A stretch of 64,000 nucleotides of DNA, taken from contig JAMXBD010000969.1 of NCBI GenBank assembly GCA_024138025.1, positions 64,501 to 128,500 of the forward strand. Direction: 5' to 3'. The notes below the pieces were generated by a model. It was not told the DNA's origin. It was given only the letters and a program-made list of their open reading frames with translations, and did not search any database. This document shows positions 1 through 21,266 of the stretch, in pieces (position 1 is the stretch's first letter; every line of letters starts with the position of its first letter). The position numbers and the translations under genes are program-made. This stretch comes from Combretum micranthum. Taxonomy: Eukaryota; Streptophyta; Magnoliopsida; Myrtales; Combretaceae.

Positions 1-98
1 TCTCAAACTTTTGAAACACACCACTTAATTTCTACCTTCACTTATTTGGGTGAGAGTCATACAAAAAGGAATACCAATATAGCCTGGTTCACATCTTA

Positions 99-139
99 CC
101 CCCCAACAAACCCCACCCCTCCCCCCCCCCCCCCCCCCC
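99..139 (-). other. G-rich tract in presumed 3' UTR of COLD1
   Basis: On the plus strand there are C runs at 99-104, 111-114, 116-119 and 121-139 (19 C). In the COLD1 transcript these read as G19 followed by further G4-G6 runs, starting about 45 nt after the stop codon. A T-rich tract lies between them and the stop. Four or more G runs this close could fold as a G-quadruplex. Transcript extent is not known from sequence, so placement in the 3' UTR is inferred. Confidence 0.6.
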
Positions 140-183
140 AACCAACCAAAAAAAAAAAACCTATTGATCATGGGAAAGAAGGC

Positions 184-9736
<9,553 letters not shown>

Positions 9737-10140
9737 CACCACCACCTATTCAATTCCGGTTCAATTCCAATTCAAATTTATGTCCATGCTCGGATCAGAT
9801 ATGATCTAATATGATATGATAGTGCATTAGCTTCTTTCCGATGTCAAAAGAAATACAATGGAAGAGGCTACACTGTTAAGAAGAACAGAAGAGAGAGAGA
9901 CAGACAGAGAGGGATTTAGAATTGAATCCACAAAAATTTCTTCTTCTTTTTTTCTCCCCTCTTCCTTTATCATTCAACCTTTTGCCAGCCAATTTTTCGT
10001 ACAAACGGATTGAAATTTTAAGCGTCGATCTAATATTTTTTTGGTGTAAGTTAAAAAAAAAAAAAAGGATTAGGAAACAATTGGTAATTTTTTTCAAAAA
10101 AAATAAATTACTTAAATTCCCCTAGGCAAATGATTTTACA
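9737..10140 (-). promoter_or_regulatory. COLD1 5' UTR and proximal promoter region
   Basis: This 0.4-kb region lies upstream of the COLD1 start. It contains a GA-rich stretch on the plus strand at 9888-9911 (a CT-rich leader in the transcript) and A/T homopolymer runs near 9944-9955 and 10051-10066. Pyrimidine-rich leaders are common in plant 5' UTRs. I could not place a convincing TATA box or a transcription start. Extent is inferred. Confidence 0.4.
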
Positions 10141-10956
10141 AAACTAACGGTCTTAGATGTAAAGTTGATATTACGGTATTCAATGACATTTCATAATTAA
10201 TTATTATTAAATAAAATGATCTATTTTTCAATTTTGTCTAAATACTTCTATTTTGAAAATGACACGTGTATAATTATCCTAATAATTACTTGCTTACTTT
10301 TTACATAAGTAAACATTGTGATAATCATTACAATCTTATTACATTTCATTTGAATTAAAACTTCATCCGTCTCTTATTCTATTCAGCGAAGTAAACGGGC
10401 CATAAACTCGTTTCTTAAGAGATGAGGTCGGATACTTATAGTGTTCTTGAGAAACGAGTTCAACTTTCTTAGAACTTAGATTATTTTTATCCCAATGATA
10501 TTTTTGTAATTTTTTGAAATATCAATATTAATCTTCTTAATCCTAAAAGTGGCATTAGTACATAAAATAAATACGCTTCTTAGAAATAAATAAATACACC
10601 CACATATTTAGGTATACCATGTTAGGTGTCTAAAAATGTAAAAAAGAAAATAATAATAATCATAATTGCTTGTATTTTATATTTTGATAAATATATGATT
10701 TATAAATTTTAATCTTATAATAATGATAGATAAGTAAACACTCATATGTGTCCGTATATTTGTTAGTTGGTAAATGATTAAAAAAAATAACACCATTTAA
10801 AATTCCTTTTTTCTTATTTAGTAAAAGCAACAAAAACTAGGAGAAAGGAAAAGAAAAAACAACCTAAAAAAATCGCTTAATGGGTAAAGGAAATAAATAT
10901 TATTAATTTTTAAAAATAGTTACAAAAATGCCAATATAATGAAAATAAATATAGTA
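10141..10956. other. AT-rich intergenic DNA with MITE-like repeat fragments
   Basis: No gene seen. About 10305-10395 resembles the MITE-like repeats near 42.7 and 43.2 kb (segments with runs like gataatcattacaatct). About 10400-10550 holds a palindromic stretch (cgtttcttaagagatgag) plus flank that matches 11520-11710. These look like diverged relics of the foldback family described next. Confidence 0.45.
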
Positions 10957-11644
10957 TTAGGCAAATTGAACTCGTCTCTTGAGCAGACAAGGTCATAAGT
11001 GGTTAACCTTGTCTATTCAAAAGACGAGCTTAATATTATTTTTAGATACCTCCTCTGTTAAACAAACAAGTTTGGAAAAAAGTTAGATCGCTACAAATAG
11101 CCATAGCTTGAGCTGAAAATCGAAAGTGGTGAAAACAAAGGGAAGCGACAGAATGAAGAATATAGCAGATTCATGATATGTATGGTACATAAACTTTGAA
11201 ACAAGAAAGAGAGAGAGTGGGGGAGTTTAGACGAAGTGTAGGTTCACCTGGGAAGTATGGGAAAACACAATGCAGGTGACAACAGAAGTAGACGAAGTGA
11301 GAGGAGCTAGGGTGCAGCAGATGGCTTGATGGAAGTGCTAGATGCTGACTTACTCAAGAGCCGAAGCTAGAAAGTGCTTGCCAAAGAGTCATAGGCATTG
11401 TTGGCATCCACCAAAACTATTACTCCGAAGGATGCCGCTAGTTCGTATCTTAAATTGAACGAATGAGATAGTAAATGGATCAAGAGCCTAAACAATGCTT
11501 CGTCTATTAAGTTACAGCGTAGTATGACATCTTCTCTTTAAGAGACGAGGTCAGTTTAATATAACTAAACTCGTCTCTCAAATAGACGAGATTAGCCACT
11601 TATGACCTCATCTATTTAAAAAAACGAGCTCAACTTGCCTAAAA
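10957..11644. repeat. foldback element with ~73-bp inverted arms
   Basis: The left arm, 10957-11028, and right arm, 11570-11644, are reverse complements with some mismatch. Both contain TTAGGCAA, gtcataagtgg and short inner palindromes built from CGTCTCTT/AAGAGACGAG. The interior (about 11030-11569) has a GA-rich patch and no coding sequence. A related half copy lies at 10380-10550. The structure fits a foldback or Mutator-like non-autonomous DNA transposon; no clear target duplication was found, so the class is open. Confidence 0.6.
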
Positions 11645-12335
11645 TTGAAATTATTTTTGTCTGAATGATATTTTTGTTATTTTTTTTAAACTAAAGATAT
11701 TAATTTCCTTTTCCATTCCTTAACAACCACTTGCCATTTAACTTACCTATATGATTGGACGAATTGAATTGCCCACTTTATTAAAAAATTATTTTTTGTT
11801 ATTGACATGAAATTAAGAAACTTAGATCATGTATTTATAAAAATAAAATAAAATAAAATCTATCATTTTATTATCAAAATATATAAAAAAAACTATGTCA
11901 CTTTCTGTAAATTTTCACGAAAAAAATTTAATAGAAAAAAGATCCCACCTATTTAGTTTTCACTTAAAAAAAAACACAAAAATTATTAAAACAAATCCGA
12001 TTAAAAGGTTCAACAAAATAACAAGTCTCAACCAACATTTAGTTGGACATCAACAGCACAAAATTCAGTCTCTAACACTCTACTTCTTCATTTGGCTTAC
12101 AAAGCCATCTAAAGTAGGAATAGTAGGTACTTCCAAAAAGCACCACATTTACATACCTTAGGTTAACTGGAAAGAAATAAGGCTGAAAAGAAATAGCAAT
12201 TACTTATATTATTGTCAGGAATAGTCATTCCTCCAGTAAAGAGAAGGAATGAGGATTCATTATCTATTCTATATCGCATAGAATAGACATTCTTTTGATA
12301 GATTTTTACACAAACTAAAGAAAGAAATAGATTTC
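11645..12335. other. AT-rich intergenic DNA
   Basis: No gene recognised. The sequence is AT-rich with A and T runs. A short near-palindrome about 12258-12296 (attctatatcgcatagaat) is the only structure noted. Open frames here are short and without family resemblance. Confidence 0.4.
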
Positions 12336-12551
12336 CTATAGGAATAAAGCTGGAATATTGATTACATTACATTCAACCAAATATAGTGTTAGTCCTTTAG
12401 CGAAAAGATTTGCAATTAAACTTGCTTCCCTTAGACCAAAATGGACTCCAATGTTTTGCATTCTTGATATTTTATCCCTATATAAATCAATCGACACAAT
12501 AAAAAACACTTTTAATATACGCACAGCTATACTTGAATCACTAAGTGCCAC
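12336..12551 (-). pseudogene. RNase H-like relic of a LINE retrotransposon
   Basis: The open frame reads ALSDSSIAVRILK near its start and GVHFGLREASLIANLFAKG further on. This follows the pattern of the plant non-LTR RNase H-like domain (RVT_3): an SDSxxAV segment followed by an H-x-x-REAN-x-x-AD-LA-K-G segment. Here N replaces the usual D of the AD pair, and REAS replaces REAN. Only about 70 residues survive and no RT lies beside it, so it is a fragment. The call rests on motif resemblance only. Confidence 0.42.
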
Positions 12552-12608
12552 AAGACTGGAGGCTCTTCCCTCCGAGAGTTCCTATGAGGTACTAAACCCC
12601 GCCCTCAA

Positions 12609-13924
12609 TGTCATGGGACGGGAGTTTCACCCCTCAAAGAGTTCCCGTGCGGCGCTCGACCATCCCTCATATCATCGTTTGTTGCTAATCTGGATGGCGA
12701 GCCAGCCTTATCTTCCCTGACTTCCTAGGTTTGTTCCGAGCCCCACATTCTCATAAGGAGCGCTCTATTGGCTTTGCCACGATCCTCCATGTGTTTGGAA
12801 GGTTCAACTATATCAATTGGTTCGGCCTACCTTGGCCTCATTAGGAGAGCGGCATCAACTCCTAACTAGTTTGTTCACGGGAGGCTAGACCCGCCTTCAG
12901 AGATAACCCACACCACGAACAAACCTTCTGTTGATGCCATTTATAACTCAATATGCTCGAGTTAAACACCCCCATAAAGTTCTCAACTCTCGGACCGTGA
13001 CACTCTCCCCCACTTAAATTCATGACGTCCTCGTCATGAGGCAAATTTGATGCAGCCACTACCCACTCTCAAGCTCTCACCCCTCCTCCTCACCCATTGT
13101 CGACACACCCAAGATCATCTCACCAGGACTTCGGGCTTCCATAAGCTTCCTCTCGCCCTCACCCATTCATCCATCCTCCGAGATCTCCTCTTGTTGAGTT
13201 ACCTAATGATAGGGTTTGAGCATAAGATCTTGCTTCAACCCCAACTCGCAACACAGCAGCCCTCAAGCAACGATGTCCTCACTTTGGTAGCCTCTCCGCT
13301 TGAGCTTCATCCACACGAGCTGAATTGACAACAAGATTAGGGGAAATCCTTGTCTCCACGACTCGCGACACCGCTACTCTCTGGCAACAATGTCCTATCT
13401 CTGGTGGTCACTCCTCTTAAGCTTTACCTACACGAACCGCATCCACAACAAGAATTACCTACTCGTTAAGAACTCTGGGTAGCATTTAAGCGGTCTGATG
13501 GAGCTGGGAACTTTAGCTCTGATACCATTTGTCACGGGATGGGAGTTTCACCCCTCAAAGAGTTCCCATGCGGCGCTCGGCCATCCCCCATATCATCATT
13601 TGTTGCTAATCTGGATGGCGAGCCAGCCTTATCTTCTCTGACTTTCCAGGTTTGTTCCGAGCCCCACATTCTCATAAGGAGCGCCCTCTTGGCTTTGCCA
13701 CGATCTTCCATGTGTTTGGGAGGTTAAACTATATCAACTGGTTTCGGCCTGCCTTAGCCTCATCAGGAAAGCGGCATCAACTCCCAACCAATTTGTTCAC
13801 GGGAGGCTAGACCCGCCTTCAGAGATAACCTACACCACGAACAAACCTTCTGTTGATGCCACTCATAACTCAATATGCTCGAGTTAAACACCCCCATAAA
13901 GTCCTCAACTCTTGGACCGTGACA
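12609..13924 (-). mobile_element. TRIM-type LTR retrotransposon, copy 1 (complete)
   Basis: Terminal direct repeats 12609-13002 (394 bp) and 13530-13924 (395 bp) are highly similar and bounded by TGTCA(C/T)GG and CCGTGACA. In minus-strand sense, a PBS TGGTATCAGAGC (13527-13516) lies 2 nt inside the 5' LTR, and a PPT AAGTGGGGGAGAG (13015-13003) abuts the 3' LTR. The flanking 5-mers ctcaa (12604-12608) and cccaa (13925-13929) match in 4 of 5. The 527-bp interior has no protein domain; it carries an imperfect internal duplication (about 13240-13330 and 13360-13450, each with a caacaatgtcct/caacgatgtcct segment). It is GC-richer than its surroundings. A diverged second copy lies at 29989-41329. 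Confidence 0.88.
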
Positions 13925-13929
13925 CCCAA

Positions 13930-14873
13930 GGCGCCCAAAAGGCGTAGTTGTATTGCCACATATATCACCTTCAAGCAACATGTGCAAGGCTTCCTTTAGC
14001 TAGGTTGGTTTTCAATTGAGTTTTAGATGTGAAATCCTTATTAAATTTTAAGAAACTCAGCAAAATGTCATTCATACATGCATCCTACTTGAGATTGAAA
14101 AGAAAATATGATGTCTTAACTTGCTTAAAAATATCAAGGAATATTCCTTATACATTATGGCCCGCTAGGGCAAAACATAAGCTGGGAAGCTAGGCTCAAC
14201 CTAGTTACAAAGTTTAGTACTTAGCCTAAAAGTAGTAAAATTGTTTAAAGTTTATAGTCATCCTTAGAAAATAAGAAACATAAACATTTAAGTAGTTTTC
14301 TCAAAGTTTCATATAGCCATCTACTCATCTAGGTCACTCTTCAAACTCATCAGTCCCGAAACCCATGGAATCATAGCGAAAGTCCACATACAGATCCTCA
14401 TTAGAACCCAAAATAGTGAAAAGTGAACAATGAAATTTAATACACAGTAATTAACCACCTACAAGCATGTAATGCACTCATAAACAAATGCAACCGACAC
14501 TAGTTAAGTTTAGTTAAATTTTAAAGCCAACAAACAAGTATTCCCAACGTGTTAGAAATACCAATACGAATAAGAGTACTCATGATTCCCGCCAAACAAA
14601 GGGGGTAGGGATCCGAGATCACACACCGAAGAGGGGGATTTGATAAATCCTCAGAACTCATCAAAAAAGAAAAATAATAAATAGTTTTATACTGATCAAT
14701 TCCACACAAACAGTTATCAAGGAACATAGTCTATTGTGGCGTTTTATGTAATAGCTCATACCCCCACATAATTCCATTGCAACTTCGTACCAACTCTTAA
14801 TTGATCATCTAGTTTTGGAATGTCACCTTCAACCACCCACCTGCCCTTACCACACACTCCGTGGGGGTCCAGG
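13930..14873. other. intergenic DNA, nothing recognised
   Basis: No gene, RNA or element could be supported. The ORF at 14521-14727 has no family resemblance. Confidence 0.35.
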
Positions 14874-16155
14874 CAGTGTTATCAAAATCACGGTAAAATC
14901 GTATGATTTTACATTCTAATAGGTCCCCCTAGTCAACCCACTAAAAAAATTGTTTTGGGCTAGAACCGTGTTAGAATCACGATTATACCAAACAAAGTCG
15001 TTGAATCGCGATTTTACTAGTGATTCTAGCATTTCCACGCATGCTGTTAAATTAGGAGGCTTTATAATTTCTTTTTGGGCTTTGAATTAGTTTGTCCTTA
15101 TTATGTTGCCTTACACTCGTTTAAGCTAAAAAGAAAGAAACATCCTGCCTCACCTCTCATGTCTCTTGCCCTGGCTAAGTCATCTTGTTCAGACCATTTA
15201 TGCTTCTACTTCAAGTTTGAAGTTTGCATCTTCACTTTGAGTTATTGCTGAGTTTTAGTTTCTTTAATTATTTGTGGTGAGTTTTCTAATTTATACCACT
15301 CTTCTATCTTTAAGTTAAGTGTATTTCTAAATTCTATGCTTACATTAGTTTTATTAAAATTAAAATTAAAATTAGCATTTTGATCCTGTCCAGATTTAGG
15401 GGCAAAGAAATCGGACACTTCACAGTTAGGTCGGTTGCATAGTGAAACTACACCTGATAAGGTACCTTACATTGATTTTTATTATTTATTTTCTCAAGCA
15501 TGGATTTCATTGATTTGATTTACTGTTCCTCTATTATGTTTGCTTTGAACTAAGTGTTGTAGAGGAGCTAGCTGTGAGGTTGACCAGCTAATTGATGAAC
15601 GAAGAGGATAATTATATTAATGTGATTTACATATGGCATACAATTTTGCAGGATAGCATTATATAGTCAAAGGTTTGCACGGAGAGAATTAACGGACAAC
15701 ATGATATTGATGCTATTGAAGCTAAATTAGGAATTGGCACTTCAAAAGATATAGAATTAGAATACATAGATGATGAGGATGAAGATGACGGTGCTGGTGA
15801 TGGTGATGGGAAAGATGGCGATAACTTTGATGACAATCAGGCAATTGACGATTTATTCTAATTTATTGTTGTTATAATATTGTTGTTTAATGTGCACATT
15901 AGCACTAGTATCTATAATTTAGTTTCATGCATTAATATAAAGACTTGTACTTAATTATCTATACTATGACTGAATTTGTTGTGAGTTGTGGCATATCATT
16001 AAGATGTGTTTGGTTTTCTATTTTTATTATCTATTTCAAGTTTTTCAAGACCAATATAAGCAAATTTATAAAATTTGAAAGCTATTTTATATAGGTCGTA
16101 GAAACTTATGGACCCTCTAACATTTCTATATAGAATTGTGACTTTGATAACTATG
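14874..16155 (+). mobile_element. decayed hAT-like DNA transposon
   Basis: The left terminus is CAGTGTTATCAAAATCACGG (14874-14893). The right terminus, tgtgactttgataactatg (16137-16155), is its imperfect reverse complement. The 8-bp flanks ggtccagg (14866-14873) and ggtctagt (16156-16163) match at 6 of 8 positions, as expected for an aged hAT target duplication. The interior holds a short acidic coding remnant at 15673-15861 but no full transposase, so it is a deletion derivative. Confidence 0.65.
15673..15861 (+). pseudogene. acidic C-terminal coding remnant inside the hAT-like element
   Basis: A stop-bounded frame ends in a run of Asp/Glu/Gly (IDDEDEDDGAGDGDGKDGD) and terminates AIDDLF*. 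Its upstream part includes INGQHDIDAIEAKLGIG. A splice-acceptor-like tgcag lies at 15648-15652. Acidic tails after the dimerisation domain occur in plant hAT-type transposases, and the position inside the terminal repeats fits, but I see no BED zinc finger, catalytic core or hATC motif. Function is inferred from context only. Confidence 0.35.
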
Positions 16156-16161
16156 GGTCTA

Positions 16162-16198
16162 GTTGCAAGCTTGATAACTATGCGATCAAGCTTGCAAC
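16162..16198. repeat. perfect 14-bp inverted repeat (hairpin)
   Basis: The arms gttgcaagcttgat (16162-16175) and atcaagcttgcaac (16185-16198) are exact reverse complements around a 9-nt loop. It begins at the right edge of the hAT-like element, overlapping its target duplication. Confidence 0.85.
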
Positions 16199-16845
16199 TT
16201 AGTCCAAGGGTATCACTTCCTAAGGAAAGCAACCAAGCAACAACTAACACACAATTTAGCCAGACCTACGTCTTAATCCGGTTATTAATACCACCCTAGC
16301 ATGCAGTTTGTAATTACTACATACCTAATAGTTGGTTTGGGCTTGCTATCCCTTTCCAAGCATGATATCTAATAAATGTTCACAATTGAAATAGGGAATT
16401 AGTTTAAGATTAACTACCTTTAATCCATTTATGTTGTGATAACTTTGGCTTAACCATATCTACCTAAAAATCATTTTTTAAGGGTAATTTTAAGTCTAAA
16501 GAAAGAACATAATCAAGTTTCGAGTGATTTGAATAAGGATTGACAAAGGTATAAGAGGCTGAAAAAGTCCACGGATAGTCCATGAGTAGTCCACGGGCAT
16601 ATGTATTAGGTCATGTTCTTTTACACAGCCAGATACTTAACTCGTGTATTAGCCCTGGACTCCTTAGGCTTATGGTTAGAAAGGTATAAGGGATGATACA
16701 AGAGAACACAAGCAAATGAAACGACCCGTGTTCTGGTAATGTTATTCTAGAAAACTCGATTTCTAACTTGTTCTTTTGCTAATTAATAGGTTTTTAAGAT
16801 AAAAGCAAATTCTTAGTCAAAAGATGACGCTCAAGGGAGTTTAAA

Positions 16846-19800
16846 TGATCATGCCTTTTCTATATATCCTTTTTAAAACTCTTTTTAGTTTCTTTTTAAA
16901 TTCTTTTAAACAAGCAGATATTAACCGACCAGTGTATCGTGTGCATATATAGTAATAAATTTCAGTGAATACCTAGTCGCATCCACAGGGAGTGAGGACT
17001 AGCTATCAACTGTATCAATCTTTATTGTAGCTAGATAAATAAAAAATGTTTCTATTTTTTAGATTTTCTTATATAAGACTAATCTACAATCATATGGGAT
17101 TTCCAACACTTTCATTGAATTAAGTTAAGAGCTAACAGATCTGAACAATCAATCAAATATGTGCTATCGACCAGAAATGTAATTGTAAATCCATTGCTAG
17201 TAGGTTTAGTTTTTCAATCAAGCAAGCACCAGATAACAACTTCTTTTCCAAAGAAAGCTATTATCCTAAATGTAAGGACCCGCTATCACCCCTATAATTA
17301 AAACAGGTGATAACAGTTCCCTAACCACATATAACCTGTAAGATTATATGTAAGGTTGTCTAAAAGAAATGTTTGAGGAATTGTTTGTCTAATTCCACAT
17401 AATTAGTATAATAGAAACCATAGTTTTTCAAAACTTTTAACAAAACATACTACACCATTAACATATTTCACAAAAGAAATAAACTCAAGTCATACATAGC
17501 TAAGTACATACACATACATATATATATACATTACAACCAAAGGCTTCTTACAAGCCTTAACAAAATTACATATATAATCCAACTAGAACTTTAAATACAA
17601 TCACAAAAGCTATCATAACTAGTCTATTACAAAATTTGAGTTCCATCAAGTCTAAGATCGTCTCTAGTTCTCTAAATCATCAAGAAATTCCTCGAAATCG
17701 GTTCTATACCCCATACTCGTGTAAAACTCGTCAGATTCATCACCTGAAATGGGTAAAATATGAGCCAAAGGCCCAGTACGCAAGTAACAAATACAAATGC
17801 AAAGTAATTCATGCATGCTTAAGTTAAATGCAAAATGCAACAGCCAATAATTTATTATTCAATCTTTAGTTAGTCATACATCATGTGAGTATTCAAACTC
17901 CGGACCACAGGGATTTCTGGGGGAGCCTGAGTAATGATCACGAGGTTTAGGGGGTTGATATAAGTAGATCGGATACTCGTACCATCCTAGATAAATTTAT
18001 CCACAACGATTAAGTAATCTCATTTAGGTTTTCTAGTCGTTTCTCGACTTTACTTAACTCGATCCATAATATCACTTAATTCAAATGTTTCTATAAACAT
18101 TGAATTAAATCATATTACATCCTTTCAAGAATACAAATGTTATATCGATACCAAATTCCCTATCGATTACCCGCTCAACCACTTATGAAAGTCATATCAA
18201 AATGACAAGGGTGGTCTAAGCACCTAAAACTACCATGCTCCCAATCTGAGCAGGGTTACCGCTCTTCGAACTAGATTCAATGATATAAAAGATACTCAAC
18301 AAACAATTATTAAATTTCTTAATTTAAAGTAACTTTAAATAATGCTTATCCTAGCAAAAAAATAAGTTACTGCATACTTGAGATAGCTCGGGAACTAATG
18401 GTGTTAGCTGAGCGAGAATCTATCACTGTACAAGATACTATTGAATTTCCCACTTAGTTGAAGCACTAATCAACTAATTTCAAAAATAATTAATCAAAGA
18501 AATTTAAATAAATTATTACAAAGTCATAATATAGCATTTAAACATCATATTATATCATATAATATACAACAAATATTCAATTGATCATATATCAAACTTT
18601 GGAAATATTAGAGAAAGTTTTTTAAAATGAAATCTACAGGGGACACGCCAGCCTTCAACGCCGGTGGTGTTGAACCGGTGTACATTGTACTAAAATTCAA
18701 TGCTTGCCATCACTGGCAGCGTTCAAGGATACGCCGATAGGCCACCAGCGTAGACAACAACTCTAAATTTCTAAAAATTTTCTAGAGTTCTATGGGGTTA
18801 ATCTACGCCCGTGGATACCTCCAATACTGGCAGTGTATCCATGTACATCGACAGCGTGGGATACTATGCCAGCGGCTTTAAGCCCAGCATTAAAGATTTT
18901 GATTCTGTTCGCATTCCACACCGCCTATAAGCCAACGGCGTTGGAACCTTAATAGCTGGTGTACGATTTGAAAAATCAACACTGGCCTAATTTTCCTTAC
19001 GAAAGCCGGCAGCGTTTTAAGCGGTTTTAAGAAAATAGGTTTTGATCACCTTCAACACCGCCTCTACGTCGGCGGCATTGAAGTACCAAATGTCGGCGTA
19101 CACTCAAAAACAGACCTATTCGAAAATGTTTTACTTCTCCTATTTTTCTTTACAACATTTTGTAAACTTTTACACCTTTCAATATTTCTTTAAACTCATC
19201 CTAAGTTTCCCAAAACTTGTTATATGTTCTAAACACCATTCAAACATCACAAATTCCACCTCTAATCATCAAACACCTAACTACAACATTAAACACCAAT
19301 TACACTTCAATTCCACACTTCAACTACTCAACTTAACTTCACTACTCACCAACACTTCTTACAACTTCCCTTACACTTAACTAAGCTCACATAATAACAA
19401 AGCATAACCTAATATATATCAATGCATAAATCAATCAACTCAAATAACATTAACTCATCCTACCATAAGTTTTATATCTAAAATACAAGAAAGAAAATAA
19501 AACAAAGTGATTATGTTTGCATTAACTTACATAAATAGGCTTTGGCTTAGAGTGATTTTTGAATTCAAAGGCTTGTTGTTGATTTTGGTTTATGGCTTAT
19601 GGTTTAGAGATAGAAGGAAGAGAGAAAGAAAAGAAATGAGAGAAATTCGTATAAAAAAATAAAGCTGCCAAAAGAGACCCTAATTAATCAAATTGAGGTC
19701 TAAAATTATCCAAAGTTTGACTTTAGAGGTATGTTTGACTTAGGTTTAATTTGGCTTAATTTGGAGTGCATTTGGGTTTAATTTGAGTTTGAAAATTAGG

Positions 19801-21261
19801 CTTAAACTTTGTAAAATTTCTGTCAACAATTTCTTAAGAAATTCAAAAGTTATTTGATAATTCTAAACATAACACACACATATTAATTACACTATACACA
19901 CACTAATATATATAAAACAATAATATTAATTTCATTGCACATATATCTCATTTCAAAATCATATATGATTTTAATAACACATTTATAAAGCATAAATTAG
20001 GAAATGTATGGCTATTTCACTAAATTAACCAATCAATGTTCATTATTCCTAGGAAAGCTATCACTTGATTAATTTGTATAATTTACCAAACCCCAATCAA
20101 ATTCAAATCTATATTTCTATGTGATTTATAATCATGATTAGCTATTCATAGAAATGATTACAAAAGAATTTTCCAATTGTAATCCTAATTTATCATAAAT
20201 TATAGATTCAATCCAAAATCCCTGATCGGTGAAATAGCATAAAAAATTCGAATACAAACAAATGATCAATGAACAGTAGATAAACAACAATCAAATAATT
20301 TAGATCAACAACTCATAACCAAATGAAGATTTAAAAAAAAAAAAAACAAGCTTTCAACACTATCCAAAATATGAATATAAGAAAAAGAACAAAATCACCT
20401 TGTTAATGAAATCTTGTTCTTGAATTCAAATTCAAATGATGTCTTCCACTTGATCTGGGTGTGGAATCCTTAATTAAATAGAAAACAAAAGTTAACTACT
20501 TTCTAAGCCTTGATCTAGATCTAGGAGCGAAAGATTTTATATACAAATTTCATGCCCATGGTTCATCTCTTTTCATACCAAAATGATCCAACAAGAGGAA
20601 TTTATACATGAAAAGTGGCAAGTGAGATACGCTGGAAGTTTTGCAATGTACACCAATGGCCTACATTTAAATCTAGCCGGCATTCAATGTAAAAATTGAT
20701 TTTCGAGAACAGCCATGGATGTACGCCAGCTTCAAGTCCAACGGCATTGAACTTCCAGTTGCCAGCATTCGTTGAAAACAAATCATTTCTGAACCGAGAT
20801 GGCTACCAGTGTTGGAGGCAGTGTAGGTCTACACTAGCATGTATGCCGATGGTCTAAATCTCTTAGTATCCGGCTTTAATGTTTTTCATTCTGTTCACTT
20901 GCAAGGTTGGCTTCAAGCCAGCGGCATAAATCCAAAAATAGCCAACATACGTTCTCTGAAACAAAGCTGGCAATGTTTTTGCTTAAAGGCTAGCAACGTT
21001 CTTCTTTGTTTTACCGATGGTGGTTGCTCTGTAATGTAGGCTGACGGCTTATTTTCAGATTTTACTGGCCTACTTTGATTTTCTTGTCCAAATTTGCATC
21101 AATCTTCTCTAATTTGCTTGTATTTATATATTTAAGTCCTCAATGACCTAAAATATCAAATTAAGCACACTTAAGTACAATTTTCCTTAGGAAGACTATA
21201 AAATCTATAATAGTTAAGCATGATTTGATCAATGAAAATTGAGTAAAATATGACTTTATCA
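16846..21261 (-). mobile_element. Athila-like solo LTR (copy A), interrupted by a second LTR
   Basis: It begins TGATCATGCC and ends GACTTTATCA on the plus strand, flanked by perfect 5-bp duplications ttaaa (16841-16845 and 21262-21266). Minus is the sense strand, judged from copy D, which has an adjacent PPT. Excluding the insertion at 17271-20019 plus its 5-bp duplication, it is about 1.66 kb. It shares the block near 16970-17010 (atccacagggagtgaggac) with copies B and C. A GC-rich word array lies at 20620-21060 and a TATA-like box at 20606-20599 (minus). No internal coding region, so a solo LTR. Confidence 0.85.
17271..20019 (-). mobile_element. Tekay/Del-like solo LTR nested in copy A
   Basis: The termini are TGTAAGGACC and GGCTATTTCA, with a perfect 5-bp duplication ctaaa (17266-17270 and 20020-20024). 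Removing it restores the copy A sequence, which matches copy C there. Length is 2749 bp. Length and layout (minus sense, with a segment like CATTTCAGGTGATGA near 17745) fit chromovirus Tekay/Del LTRs, but no internal domain is present to prove the lineage. It carries its own GC-rich CCGG-containing array at about 18640-19110. Confidence 0.82.
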
Positions 21262-21266
21262 TTAAA

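Noticed and set aside
19042..19380. 112-aa plus-strand ORF
   Set aside because: Inside the Tekay-like solo LTR, low-complexity Ser/Thr/Asn/Phe composition from T/A/C-rich DNA; no family resemblance.
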